Below, in pieces: positions 46,631-54,347 of a stretch of DNA of 64,000 bases. The position numbers and the translations under genes were made by a program. The stretch lies in NCBI RefSeq assembly GCF_039532215.1, contig NZ_BAAARN010000003.1, positions 326,485 through 390,484 of the forward strand, given 5' to 3'. Position 1 is the first letter of the stretch; every line of letters starts with the position of its first letter. The stretch comes from Pedococcus aerophilus. Lineage in GTDB: Bacteria > Actinomycetota > Actinomycetes > Actinomycetales > Dermatophilaceae. Under the pieces are notes generated by a model, which was given only the letters and a program-made list of their open reading frames with translations, was not told the DNA's origin and did no database searches.

Positions 46631-47548
46631 TCAGGGGGCGTGCTCGACGCCGGGGATGCGCAGAGCCCCGACCGACCAGCTCCAGGCGCTGGACCCCGAC
46701 TCGGCCCGGCAGGTCAGCCGCGCCGGCGGGGCCACGGTGCGGGTCACGTCTGCCTGCACGAGCACCGGGAGCCGCCCGGTGCCCAGGACCGTGACGCGGA
46801 AGGAGTCCTTGCCGGTGCTGTCGCACAGGGCGTCGCGGACGTCGTCCAGGCCGGCTGGTCCGTAGCTCGACAGCACGGCGGACAGCGCGGCCTGCACGGC
46901 CGGCGGGCGGGTAGAGACCCCGCGGAAGTAGCGGGCCGTGACGGTGCCGCGCAGGTGCGCCTCGACCACGTCGAGGGCCGAGCTCACGTCGAGGTTGCCG
47001 TAGTAGGCGCCGTCGGGCAGCAGCAGGACGTTGGGCGCGAACCGGTCGCCGCCGATGTGCGAGCACTCCCACGTGCGGTCGGCCCACCGGGCTGACAACG
47101 CCGCCACGACCGGGCGACCGCGCACCGCGCAGCAGACGTCGTGGCGGCCGTGGGCGCACACGAGCACGAGCGGCGGGGTGGAGCGGGCCCGGGCGGTCGC
47201 GGGGGGCTGCGGCCCGGCACGCATGACGTCGGCCGCGACGAGCAGGTCCTCGGCGTGCCGCCAGGTGCCCCACTCCTGGGTCCCCGTGTGGTCGACGACG
47301 GCCCAGGACCGGACCACCCGGTGAGGTCGTCGGCCGGGGCGGCGGATGAGGAGCGCGCGACCCTGCACCGCCATGGCCGCCTCGTGCAGGGCGCGACCGA
47401 CCGGCCCCACGAGGCCTGGGCTGTCCAACGCGGTGGGCAGCCACGGACCGTCGTGCTCGACCAGCAGCCAACGCTTCGCGGGCGCCGCCGAGGCGGTGAG
47501 GGAGTCCCCCCGGACGCGCGCCTCGGTCGCGCAGTGCGGCGTGGTCAC
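46631..47548 (-). CDS. Sucrase/ferredoxin-like (thioredoxin-fold [2Fe-2S]) protein
   Basis: The 305-residue protein belongs to the sucrase/ferredoxin-like family. The thioredoxin-fold core shows VCAHGRHDVCCAVRGRPVVA, ECSHIGGDRFAPNVLLLPDG and the following Tyr-rich YYGNLDVSSALDVVEAHLRG. The Cys residues before and within the CCAVRG block suit a [2Fe-2S] cluster as in thioredoxin-like ferredoxins. GTG at 47548 overlaps the JmjC gene stop as GTGA, so it is translationally coupled to it. It could deliver electrons or keep iron reduced for the oxygenase; that is inference. Standalone members are otherwise of unknown role. Confidence 0.9.
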   Translation of the reverse strand: MTTPHCATEARVRGDSLTASAAPAKRWLLVEHDGPWLPTALDSPGLVGPVGRALHEAAMAVQGRALLIRRPGRRPHRVVRSWAVVDHTGTQEWGTWRHAEDLLVAADVMRAGPQPPATARARSTPPLVLVCAHGRHDVCCAVRGRPVVAALSARWADRTWECSHIGGDRFAPNVLLLPDGAYYGNLDVSSALDVVEAHLRGTVTARYFRGVSTRPPAVQAALSAVLSSYGPAGLDDVRDALCDSTGKDSFRVTVLGTGRLPVLVQADVTRTVAPPARLTCRAESGSSAWSWSVGALRIPGVEHAP

Positions 47549-48783
47549 GCCGCGACGGCGATGCCGGCCAGGACCAGCCGCCGCGCGAGGTCGGTACCGA
47601 GCTCGCCCGCCGTCGCCCCGCCCTCGTCGAGGAACGCCTTGACGGTGGTGAGCTCATCGCTTTCTAGGCGCAGGGTGCCGGCCCGAGTCGTCAGGACGGC
47701 GTACCCGTCGTGGTCGGCCAGCTCGGGCGTCAGGTGCGCTCGAACGACCAGCGCGGTGTCGTCCTCCAGTGCGTGGGCGAGCGCGTGCTGGGCCAGCGGC
47801 GCCACCGGCGCGGCGCGCTGGGCTCCGCGAGCGGAGGACGACAGGGCGGTGACGAGGTCGGAGGCGTCCAGCTCGGAGACCGCGCGCACGAGGGCGGCTC
47901 GGACGAGCTCGACGTCGGCTGCGCGGGCAGCGGGGTCCGCGAGGGAGGTACCCAGCGGGAGCGAGGCCCGCACGGAGGGGTCCTTCGCCGCGGAGGACAA
48001 CGCGACCTTGAGCATCTCGTCGGCGAGGTGGTGGCGGGTCCAGGAGTGCACCCCGATGGTGAGGTGGGTGCTCACGCCGCCCTGGGCGGTCGCGGAGTGC
48101 AGGTAGCCGCGCGGCAGGTAGAGGCAGTCGCCCGGCTCGAGGGTGGTCTCGAGCATCGGCACCTCCTGCGCCGCGGCCTCGACGGCTGCACGCCGGTCGG
48201 TCCAGGGCTCGGTGCGCAGCGGGCTCTCGTGGACGGGGCGGCGGATCCGCCACCGCTTGGCGCCGGAGATCTGCAGCACGAACACGTCGTGCACGTCGTA
48301 GTGGTCGCTGAAGCCGGTGTTCTGCGGCGGGGTGACGTAGGCGTTGACCTGGGTCGGGTGCCCGAGGTCGGCGGCCAGCTGCTGGGCGAACTCGACCACC
48401 GGCGCCCACGTCCGGTGCAGACCCTGGAGCACGAGCGTCGCGCCCTCGGCGAACTGGCGCAGGACGAGGTCGTCACTGGCCTGGTCGGCGATGGCCGCAC
48501 CGGTGCCGCCCCCGCGGGTGAATGCGCGGTCGGGCAGCGTCGAGCCCTCCTTGGCCATGCGCAGGAAGGGGGTCCGCAGGCCACGCGTGGAGATCAGCTC
48601 GTCCACCGCGGACTCGGAGAACAGGTCGTCGAAGGGCAGCGGCAGGTCACGGGCCCGGGTGAGCAGCGGCTCGCTCCCCCAGTGCTCCCCCGCGAACGTC
48701 TCTGCGTCGACGGCGATGAGCCGACGCAGCGCAGGATGACCGCTCGGCGGAGCGGTCATCCTGCGGCTGGTCGTTGCTGTCAT
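47545..48783 (-). CDS. JmjC/cupin (ROXA-like) Fe(II)/2-oxoglutarate oxygenase
   Basis: The 412-residue protein matches the ribosomal-oxygenase-like JmjC family (cupin_4: YcfD, MINA53, NO66). Fe(II) ligands are His161 and Asp163 in TGFSDHYDVHDVF and His229 in LYLPRGYLHSA. Lys176 in GAKRWRIRRP is placed to bind 2-oxoglutarate. A C-terminal winged-helix-like part covers about residues 300-412. Such enzymes hydroxylate Arg, His, Asn or Asp in proteins. It lies 36 bases after a short peptide gene rich in Asp, His, Asn and Gly, and is overlapped by the ferredoxin-like gene, so it may modify that peptide. The substrate is inferred. Confidence 0.91.
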   Translation of the reverse strand: MTATTSRRMTAPPSGHPALRRLIAVDAETFAGEHWGSEPLLTRARDLPLPFDDLFSESAVDELISTRGLRTPFLRMAKEGSTLPDRAFTRGGGTGAAIADQASDDLVLRQFAEGATLVLQGLHRTWAPVVEFAQQLAADLGHPTQVNAYVTPPQNTGFSDHYDVHDVFVLQISGAKRWRIRRPVHESPLRTEPWTDRRAAVEAAAQEVPMLETTLEPGDCLYLPRGYLHSATAQGGVSTHLTIGVHSWTRHHLADEMLKVALSSAAKDPSVRASLPLGTSLADPAARAADVELVRAALVRAVSELDASDLVTALSSSARGAQRAAPVAPLAQHALAHALEDDTALVVRAHLTPELADHDGYAVLTTRAGTLRLESDELTTVKAFLDEGGATAGELGTDLARRLVLAGIAVAA

Positions 48784-48819
48784 CCTCGGGAGGGACTCGG
48801 GTCCGGAAGGACCGTGGTC

Positions 48820-49125
48820 CTAGCTGGCTCCGCCGTCGGCGCCACCGTCGTGTCCGCCCGGGTTGGCACCACCGTCAGCCGGGCCCTCGCCCGCGCCGCC
48901 GTCGGCTCCACCGTCAGCGCCGCCGTCAGCTCCGCCGTCGGCACCGCCGTCCGCGCCACCGTCGTGTCCGCCGGGGTTGGCACCACCGTCAGCCGGGCCC
49001 TCGCCCGCGCCGCCGTCGGCTCCACCGTCAGCGCCGCCGTCGTGTCCGCCCGGGTTGGCGCCGCCGTCGGCCGGGCCTTCGCCGGTGGCCTCGGGGTCCA
49101 CGGGGGTGAGAGGGGTCTCGCTCAT
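48820..49125 (-). CDS. Gly/Asp-rich tandem repeat peptide
   Basis: The 101-residue product has a short leader (MSETPLTPVDPEATG) and three copies of EGPADGGANPGGHDGG. Each copy is extended by ADGG units (two, five and one). It has no signal peptide and no cysteine. Gene status is supported by AAGGGAG 7 bases before the ATG, the clear in-frame repeats and the tight link to the JmjC gene. The repeated Asp, Asn and His residues are possible hydroxylation targets. I know similar low-complexity proteins occur in actinobacteria but cannot name a function. It might be a precursor peptide, metal buffer or spacer protein. Confidence 0.8.
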   Translation of the reverse strand: MSETPLTPVDPEATGEGPADGGANPGGHDGGADGGADGGAGEGPADGGANPGGHDGGADGGADGGADGGADGGADGGAGEGPADGGANPGGHDGGADGGAS

Positions 49126-49239
49126 GGCTGTGCTCCCTTGTCAGTCGTCGTGCCTGCTGGGCGACAGCACACCTGCCGCCTCGTCCTTCCTATTGCACTT
49201 CACCGCACGGCGCCACCCCTGCAGCCACATCCGTGCAGG

Positions 49240-49647
49240 TCAGGGCCGCGGCACCAGGCCCGCGACACGGCACAGGGCAGCGAAACCGTCGTCGCTCCCC
49301 CGCCAGTGCCGCCGCAGCTCGTCGAGGCCGACGGACCGCGCCACCGAGCGCAGGGTCCACACGACGACGACCACGTCGTCGGCATACCCGATGACGGGGA
49401 GGAAGTCGGGCACGAGGTCGAAGGGCATCGCGAGGTACCCGAGCAGCAGCCCGAGCCGCACCCGCACGCCACGGGGTTGGGACGAGTCCGCCGCCACGTC
49501 GCGCAGGAGCCGCAGGAGGTCCGGCAGCAGGCGCAGCGACTCGGTGAGCAGCGACCCCTTGGGCCGGACCAGGAGCAGCGCCACCAGCAGGGCGAGCCAC
49601 GTGACGGCGAGACCCGCGGCCAACCCCAGGAGCAGTTCACGCCACAT
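49240..49647 (-). CDS. DUF1232 (YkvA-type) membrane protein
   Basis: The 135-residue protein has a hydrophobic N-terminal segment (LLLGLAAGLAVTWLALLVAL). After an amphipathic region comes the DUF1232 core LLLGYLAMPFDLVPDFLPVI followed by GYADDVVVVVWTL. Family members are small membrane-associated proteins of unknown function. ATG at 49647 is chosen because the first hydrophobic segment starts just after it; an ATG at 49686 would add 13 residues. Confidence 0.85.
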   Translation of the reverse strand: MWRELLLGLAAGLAVTWLALLVALLLVRPKGSLLTESLRLLPDLLRLLRDVAADSSQPRGVRVRLGLLLGYLAMPFDLVPDFLPVIGYADDVVVVVWTLRSVARSVGLDELRRHWRGSDDGFAALCRVAGLVPRP

Positions 49648-49767
49648 GGATCGCGAGTCTGTCAGGGCGCGGTAAGAAGTTGGCAAGGGTTCGGTGCCGA
49701 ACCGTCACGAAGCACCCGCCCGCCCTACTGTGCGAGGCACCGATCAGTGGACCTCAGGGAGTAGTCA

Positions 49768-50850
49768 ATGGCGATGACCCGGACGTTCGGCGCGATCACG
49801 GCCCTGATGGCCGGCACCGCGCTCACGTTGTCAGCAGCACCCGCTCAGGCAGCGGGTTCCTATGTCGCACTAGGCGACTCGTACTCGTCAGGCACGGGCA
49901 CCCGCAGCTACATCAACGACGGGACGGCCTGCCAGCGGTCGGTGTACGCCTACCCCTCCCTCGTCTCCGCGAGCAAGGGCCTGACGCTGAACTTCCGGGC
50001 CTGCTCCGGCGCGACCGTCGCCGACGTCACCAACACCCAGCTCAGCGCGCTCTCCTCGTCGACGACCCAGGTGAGCATCTCGGTGGGCGGCAACGACGCC
50101 GGGTTCGCCGACGTCCTCACCGAGTGCGCCCAGCCGGGATGGGCCAGCGACTGCGACGGCGCCATCGACGACGCCCAGGCGATCGTCAACACCACGCTCC
50201 CCGGCCGGCTGTCGACGCTCTACTCCTCGATAAGGTCCAAGGCCCCGAACGCCAAGGTCGTCGTCGTCGGTTACCCCCGCATCTTCATGGGCGAGGACTG
50301 CAACGCGTTGACGTGGTTCTCCCCCGCGGAGGAGGCCCGGCTCAACGCGACCGCCGACCTGCTCAACAGCAGGACCGCCTCGGCTGCCGCAGCGAAGGGG
50401 TTCACCTTCGCCAACCCCACCAGCCGGTTCACCGGGCACGCGGTCTGCGACTCCGTCGAGTGGCTCAACGGCCTGTCGAACCCGATCAGCGACAGCTACC
50501 ACCCCAACGTCGCCGGGCACCGCGACGGGTACGCCCCGCTCGTCAGCACGCCGCTGACGGGCAGCACCCTCAAGATCTCCTCCACCACCCTGCGCACCGC
50601 CGAGGCCAGCAGCACCCGACTCGCCGACCAGCAGAAGCGTTACGCGGCAGCGGATTCCACGATCGAGCCGAAGGTCTTCCGCGCCCCCGACCTGAGCTCG
50701 CCAGAGATCAGGGCAGCAGCGAAGCGCGCCGGTGTCGACCTGTCCAGCCGGGCCAGCATCGACGCGGCCGACCGCGAGTGGTCGCAGCGCCAGGCCCAGC
50801 AGCAGGCGCAGGAGCAGGGCGCCACCGAGCAGGAGTCGGCCACCCGCTGA
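49768..50850 (+). CDS. Secreted SGNH/GDSL hydrolase
   Basis: The 360-residue protein has a Sec signal peptide cleaved near AQA-28. The SGNH blocks are YVALGDSYSSG (nucleophile Ser38), the oxyanion Gly region LNFRACSGATV, VGGNDAGF with Asn, and SDSYHPNVAGH with the catalytic Asp/His. Paired cysteines are as in the Streptomyces scabies esterase and Streptomyces lipases. A Gln/Ala-rich C-terminal extension of about 90 residues is unusual. CAGGGAG precedes the ATG. It is probably a lipase or esterase acting outside the cell. Confidence 0.94.
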   Translation: MAMTRTFGAITALMAGTALTLSAAPAQAAGSYVALGDSYSSGTGTRSYINDGTACQRSVYAYPSLVSASKGLTLNFRACSGATVADVTNTQLSALSSSTTQVSISVGGNDAGFADVLTECAQPGWASDCDGAIDDAQAIVNTTLPGRLSTLYSSIRSKAPNAKVVVVGYPRIFMGEDCNALTWFSPAEEARLNATADLLNSRTASAAAAKGFTFANPTSRFTGHAVCDSVEWLNGLSNPISDSYHPNVAGHRDGYAPLVSTPLTGSTLKISSTTLRTAEASSTRLADQQKRYAAADSTIEPKVFRAPDLSSPEIRAAAKRAGVDLSSRASIDAADREWSQRQAQQQAQEQGATEQESATR

Positions 50851-50871
50851 CGACGGGACCCCGCACGCACG

Positions 50872-50908
50872 GACGCGGCGCCATACCTGTGAGGTATGGC
50901 GCCGCGTC
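50872..50908. terminator. Perfect 17-bp bidirectional hairpin
   Basis: GACGCGGCGCCATACCT and AGGTATGGCGCCGCGTC pair perfectly around GTG. It lies between the convergent esterase and sugar permease genes and has the same size and loop length as the hairpin at 15089-15125. Confidence 0.85.
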
Positions 50909-50919
50909 GGCGTTCGGGA

Positions 50920-52197
50920 TCAGGCGCGACCGTGGGCGGCGCGGCTGCGACGGCTCAGGGAGTCGACGATGACCGCGAGCAGCAGGACGCCACCGGTGAT
51001 CATGTAGCGCTCCGGGGAGCCGAGGTTGACCAGGCTGAGGCCGTTCGAGATCGACTGGATCACGAGGATGCCGAGCAGGGCCGAGTAGGCCGTGCCGCGG
51101 CCACCGAAGAGGCTGGTGCCACCGATGACGGCCGCGGCGATGGCGTTGAGGTTGGTGTCGACGCCGCCGCTGCCCTGGTTGGCCGACGCGAGTCGACCGG
51201 CCGCGAGCAGGCCACCGAGGGCCGCCAGCGTGGAGCAGAACACGAAGACCGTGACGTAGACGCGGCGCACGTTGATGCCCGCGCGGCGGGCTGCCTCGAC
51301 GTTGCCACCGATGGCGAGCACCGAACGGCCCCAACGGGTCCGGCGGATCACGAAGTCGAAGACGACGACCAGCGCGACGAACAGCAGGAACATGTAGGAG
51401 ACGCCGCGGTCACGGTTGAGGACGTACACCGGGATGCCGAGGAGGACGAGCAGGGCCACCGCACGCAGCGCCAGGGTGACCACGGGGGTCGTGGACAGGC
51501 CGGCAGCGGTGCGGCGCTGGTTGGCGCGCAGCCGCGTCGCGACATACACACCGACCACGACGAGCACGAGGACGTAGGCGACGGCGTCCGAGAGGAAGCT
51601 CGCCTGGGCGAACTTCACCAGGCCGGAGTCGAACGGGATGTTGATCGACCCCTCCTTGCCCAGCACCTTGAGCTGTAGTCCGAGGAAGGCGAGCAACCCG
51701 GCCAACGTGATGACGAAGCTCGGCACACCGAACCGGGTGTAGAGCAGTCCGTAGATCGCTCCGATGACCGCGCCGGAGGCCAGGGCGGCGAGGATGGCCA
51801 CCCACAGAGACCAGCCGTGGCCGACGAACCCGACGGCGAGGATGGCCGCGGCCAGTCCGCTCATCGAGCCGACCGACAGGTCGATCTCACCGAGCAGCAG
51901 CACCAGGACGATGCCGAGGGCGATCGTGCCGGTGGCTGCACTCTGCTGGGTGAGGTTGACGAGGTTGCGGCTGGAGAGGAACGCGTCGTTCGCGATCTGG
52001 AAGACGCCCCAGATGACGATGAGGCCGACGACGACGGGCAGCGACCCGAGGTCACCACTGCGCAGCCGGGACAGGAACGCGCGCAGGAAGCCGCCGACGC
52101 CCTGGGACGCGATGAGCCGCTCGTCCTGCAGGTCCGCGGGCAGGGCGGCCGTCGCGTCGGCGGACTGCACCTCCGGGGTGGGGGTGGACGCGCTCAT
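50920..52197 (-). CDS. Sugar ABC transporter permease (XylH/RbsC type)
   Basis: The 425-residue permease has about 11 predicted membrane segments. GTIALGIVLVLLLGEIDLSV and TRWGRSVLAIGGNVEAARRA are the standard family motifs, the latter being the EAA-like loop contacting the ATPase. The length, with a long central region, is closer to XylH than to RbsC. The ATG at 52197 overlaps the ATPase gene stop as ATGA. It is the last gene of the three-gene importer. Confidence 0.93.
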   Translation of the reverse strand: MSASTPTPEVQSADATAALPADLQDERLIASQGVGGFLRAFLSRLRSGDLGSLPVVVGLIVIWGVFQIANDAFLSSRNLVNLTQQSAATGTIALGIVLVLLLGEIDLSVGSMSGLAAAILAVGFVGHGWSLWVAILAALASGAVIGAIYGLLYTRFGVPSFVITLAGLLAFLGLQLKVLGKEGSINIPFDSGLVKFAQASFLSDAVAYVLVLVVVGVYVATRLRANQRRTAAGLSTTPVVTLALRAVALLVLLGIPVYVLNRDRGVSYMFLLFVALVVVFDFVIRRTRWGRSVLAIGGNVEAARRAGINVRRVYVTVFVFCSTLAALGGLLAAGRLASANQGSGGVDTNLNAIAAAVIGGTSLFGGRGTAYSALLGILVIQSISNGLSLVNLGSPERYMITGGVLLLAVIVDSLSRRSRAAHGRA

Positions 52198-53063
52198 GAC
52201 TGCTCCTCCTGCGTGGACGCGCTGGCGTCCGATCGGGTGTCCGGGGCCTGCGCGGCCGGGGCGGTGTCGCCGTCCGTGGACTCGCGGCGGGCCGCCCGCT
52301 TCGACACGGCGTTGGTCGTCGCGCCCGTGATGGCGGCGATGATCTCCTGGCTGGTGGTCTGGCTGACGGCGAACGTGCCGTTGTTGCGCCCGAGGCGCAG
52401 CACGCTGACACGGTCGGCCACGGCCATGACGTCGGACATGTTGTGGCTGATGAGGATGACGCCGAGGCCGTTCTCGCGCAGGCGCTCGACGAGGTTGAGC
52501 ACCTCGGCGGTCTGGGCGACACCGAGCGCCGCGGTCGGCTCGTCGAGCATGACGACCTTGGGTGCCCCGAGCAGCGACCGGGCGATGGCCACGGTCTGGC
52601 GCTGGCCGCCGGAGAGGCTCGCGACGGGGATGCGCACGGACGGGATCTTGGCGCTGAGCTGGCGCAGCAGCCGCCAGGACTCCTGCTCCATGGTCACCTC
52701 GTCGAGCGCGCGACCGGTGTAGAGCTCGCGGCCGAGGAAGAGGTTGGCGACGACGTCGAGGTTGTCGCACAGGGCGAGGTCCTGGAAGACCGTCGCGATG
52801 CCGAGGTGCTGCGCCTCGGCGGGGCTGGAGACGCTGGCCTCCTTGCCGTCGAACAGCATCGTGCCGCCGTCGGGGGTGTAGACCCCGGCGATGGTCTTGA
52901 CGAGCGTGGACTTGCCCGCGCCGTTGTCACCGACGAGGGCGACCACCTCCCCGGCGTGGACGTCGAAGTCGATGTCCTTGAGTGCCTGCACGGCACCGAA
53001 GCGCTTGCTGACTCCGGTCAGCGACAGCACAGCCGTCGTGGCCGGCGAGAGGGTGGCGGTCAT
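52194..53063 (-). CDS. Sugar ABC transporter ATP-binding protein, single-domain
   Basis: The 289-residue ATPase has Walker A GDNGAGKSTLVKTIAGVY, the Q-loop FQDLALCDNLDVVANLFLGR, signature SLSGGQRQTVAIARSLLG and Walker B VVMLDEPTAALG. Most xylose/ribose importers use a fused double ATPase (RbsA/XylG, about 500 residues). This one has a single domain and must act as a homodimer, as in FrcA-like systems. A polar, likely disordered C-terminal tail of about 40 residues follows. The hairpin upstream at 53104-53139 separates it from the binding protein. Confidence 0.93.
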   Translation of the reverse strand: MTATLSPATTAVLSLTGVSKRFGAVQALKDIDFDVHAGEVVALVGDNGAGKSTLVKTIAGVYTPDGGTMLFDGKEASVSSPAEAQHLGIATVFQDLALCDNLDVVANLFLGRELYTGRALDEVTMEQESWRLLRQLSAKIPSVRIPVASLSGGQRQTVAIARSLLGAPKVVMLDEPTAALGVAQTAEVLNLVERLRENGLGVILISHNMSDVMAVADRVSVLRLGRNNGTFAVSQTTSQEIIAAITGATTNAVSKRAARRESTDGDTAPAAQAPDTRSDASASTQEEQS

Positions 53064-53103
53064 GTCCGTCCTTCGGTGGTTCTGGTGGGGCCGGTTGTGC
53101 CTG

Positions 53104-53139
53104 CGGGTGGGAACGCGCCGGTCGGCGCGTTCCCACCCG
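53104..53139 (-). terminator. Intra-operon 16-bp hairpin after the sugar-binding protein gene
   Basis: CGGGTGGGAACGCGCC and GGCGCGTTCCCACCCG pair perfectly around GGTC. It lies between the binding-protein stop and the ATPase start. Such hairpins let the binding protein be made in excess by partial termination or 3' end protection. Confidence 0.85.
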
Positions 53140-53163
53140 TGAGGGCGATCGGTGCTCGCTGGG

Positions 53164-54249
53164 TCAGCTGATGCCGGCAGCGGTGCACGCCGCGGCGAAC
53201 GAACCGGTGCAGATGTCGGCGACCTTGTAGACGTTGTCCTTGATGATCGTGTCCTTGATCGTGTCCTTGGTGACGGCGATCGGGTCCAGGATCGTCGAGG
53301 GGACGCCCTCGGTGTCGGCCGTCGAGGCCGGCTTCTGCTTGTTGGCCAGGGCGATCGCGGCCTTGGCAGCAGCCTCGGCCTCCGGCGGGATCGGCTTGTA
53401 GATGGTCATGGCCTGGTCGCCCGAGAGGATCCGCTGGATGGCGGCGAGCTCGGAGTCCTGACCGGTGACCGGCGGGAGGGGGTTGACGCCGCCTCCCTTG
53501 AGGGCAGCGATCGCGCCGCCGCCGGTGCCGTCGTTGGCGGCGTAGACGCCGACGAGGTTGCCCTTGACCGCGGAGATCTGCCCCTCCATCCACGCCTGGG
53601 CCTTGTCGGGGCTCCAGTCCGGGGTGTCGTACTCCGCCGCGACCTTGAAGCCGCTCGTGTCGATGACGCTGTGCGCGCCCTTCTTGAAGCTGGCGGCGTT
53701 GGGGTCGGTCGGCGAACCGTTGATCATGACGATGTCGCCGGAGGTCTTGCCGTCCTTCTTGAGGATGTCGACCAGGGTCTGGGCCTGGAGCTTGCCGACG
53801 CTCTCGTTGTCGAAGGAGACGTAGTAGTCGACACCGGCGATGAAGCGGTCGTAGGCCACGACCGGGACACCCTGGCCCTTGGCGCTGGCGGCGATCGCGG
53901 CGGCAGCCTTGCCGTCGACCGGGTCGAGGACGAGGACGTTGGCGCCCTGCGTCAGCGCGGCCTCGGCCTGCTGCTGCTGCTTGCTCGCGTCCTGGTCGGC
54001 GTTGCTGTAGATGATCTCGCAGGCGGCGCAGTCCTTCTTGACCGCGGCCTCGAACAGCGGGCGGTCGAAGGTCTCGTAGCGCGTGGTCTTGGACTCCGGC
54101 AGCAGGAAGGCGATCTTCTTGGCCGAGTCGCCACCGCCCGAGGACGAGGAGCCGGACGAGTCGTCACCGCTCCCACAGGCGGCGATCGTTGCGAGGCCGA
54201 GGCCAGCCACCAGAGCGGCCCCGGCGAGACGAACGGAACGGGTGGGCAT
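53164..54249 (-). CDS. Sugar ABC transporter substrate-binding lipoprotein (XylF/RbsB type)
   Basis: The 361-residue protein has a lipoprotein signal ending in IAAC (Cys25) and then a Ser/Gly/Asp linker. The periplasmic-binding-protein type I core includes KKIAFLLPESKTTRYETFDR, PVVAYDRFIAGVDYYVSFDN and VTGQDSELAAIQRILSGDQA, all close to XylF xylose-binding proteins. AAGGGAG precedes the ATG at 54249. The gene is first in the importer and follows candidate ROK operators. Xylose is the likely ligand, by resemblance. Confidence 0.92.
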   Translation of the reverse strand: MPTRSVRLAGAALVAGLGLATIAACGSGDDSSGSSSSGGGDSAKKIAFLLPESKTTRYETFDRPLFEAAVKKDCAACEIIYSNADQDASKQQQQAEAALTQGANVLVLDPVDGKAAAAIAASAKGQGVPVVAYDRFIAGVDYYVSFDNESVGKLQAQTLVDILKKDGKTSGDIVMINGSPTDPNAASFKKGAHSVIDTSGFKVAAEYDTPDWSPDKAQAWMEGQISAVKGNLVGVYAANDGTGGGAIAALKGGGVNPLPPVTGQDSELAAIQRILSGDQAMTIYKPIPPEAEAAAKAAIALANKQKPASTADTEGVPSTILDPIAVTKDTIKDTIIKDNVYKVADICTGSFAAACTAAGIS

Positions 54250-54301
54250 AGCTGAACTCCCTTGGTCAGACACCCTCATCCACGGTGGTGCGGGCTATGG
54301 G

Positions 54302-54347
54302 TTGAGTTAAGCGCCGCACACCCATTGGCGTCAAGAGTTGAATTCAA
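54302..54347. promoter_or_regulatory. Two candidate ROK operators upstream of the sugar importer
   Basis: TTGAATTCAA (54338-54347) is a perfect palindrome, and TTGAGTTAA (54302-54310) is an imperfect relative 36 bases away. Both lie in an AT-rich patch between the importer start (54249) and the end of the ROK gene; the first overlaps the ROK stop codon. A TTTATGTTTAA sequence near the ROK start (55544-55554) is a weaker relative. Binding is inferred. Confidence 0.5.

Noticed and set aside
48820-49125. The Gly/Asp repeat frame as a meaningless low-complexity frame or CRISPR-like array
   Set aside because: The repeats are in frame, without spacers, and the ATG has a strong AAGGGAG site. It was kept as a gene.
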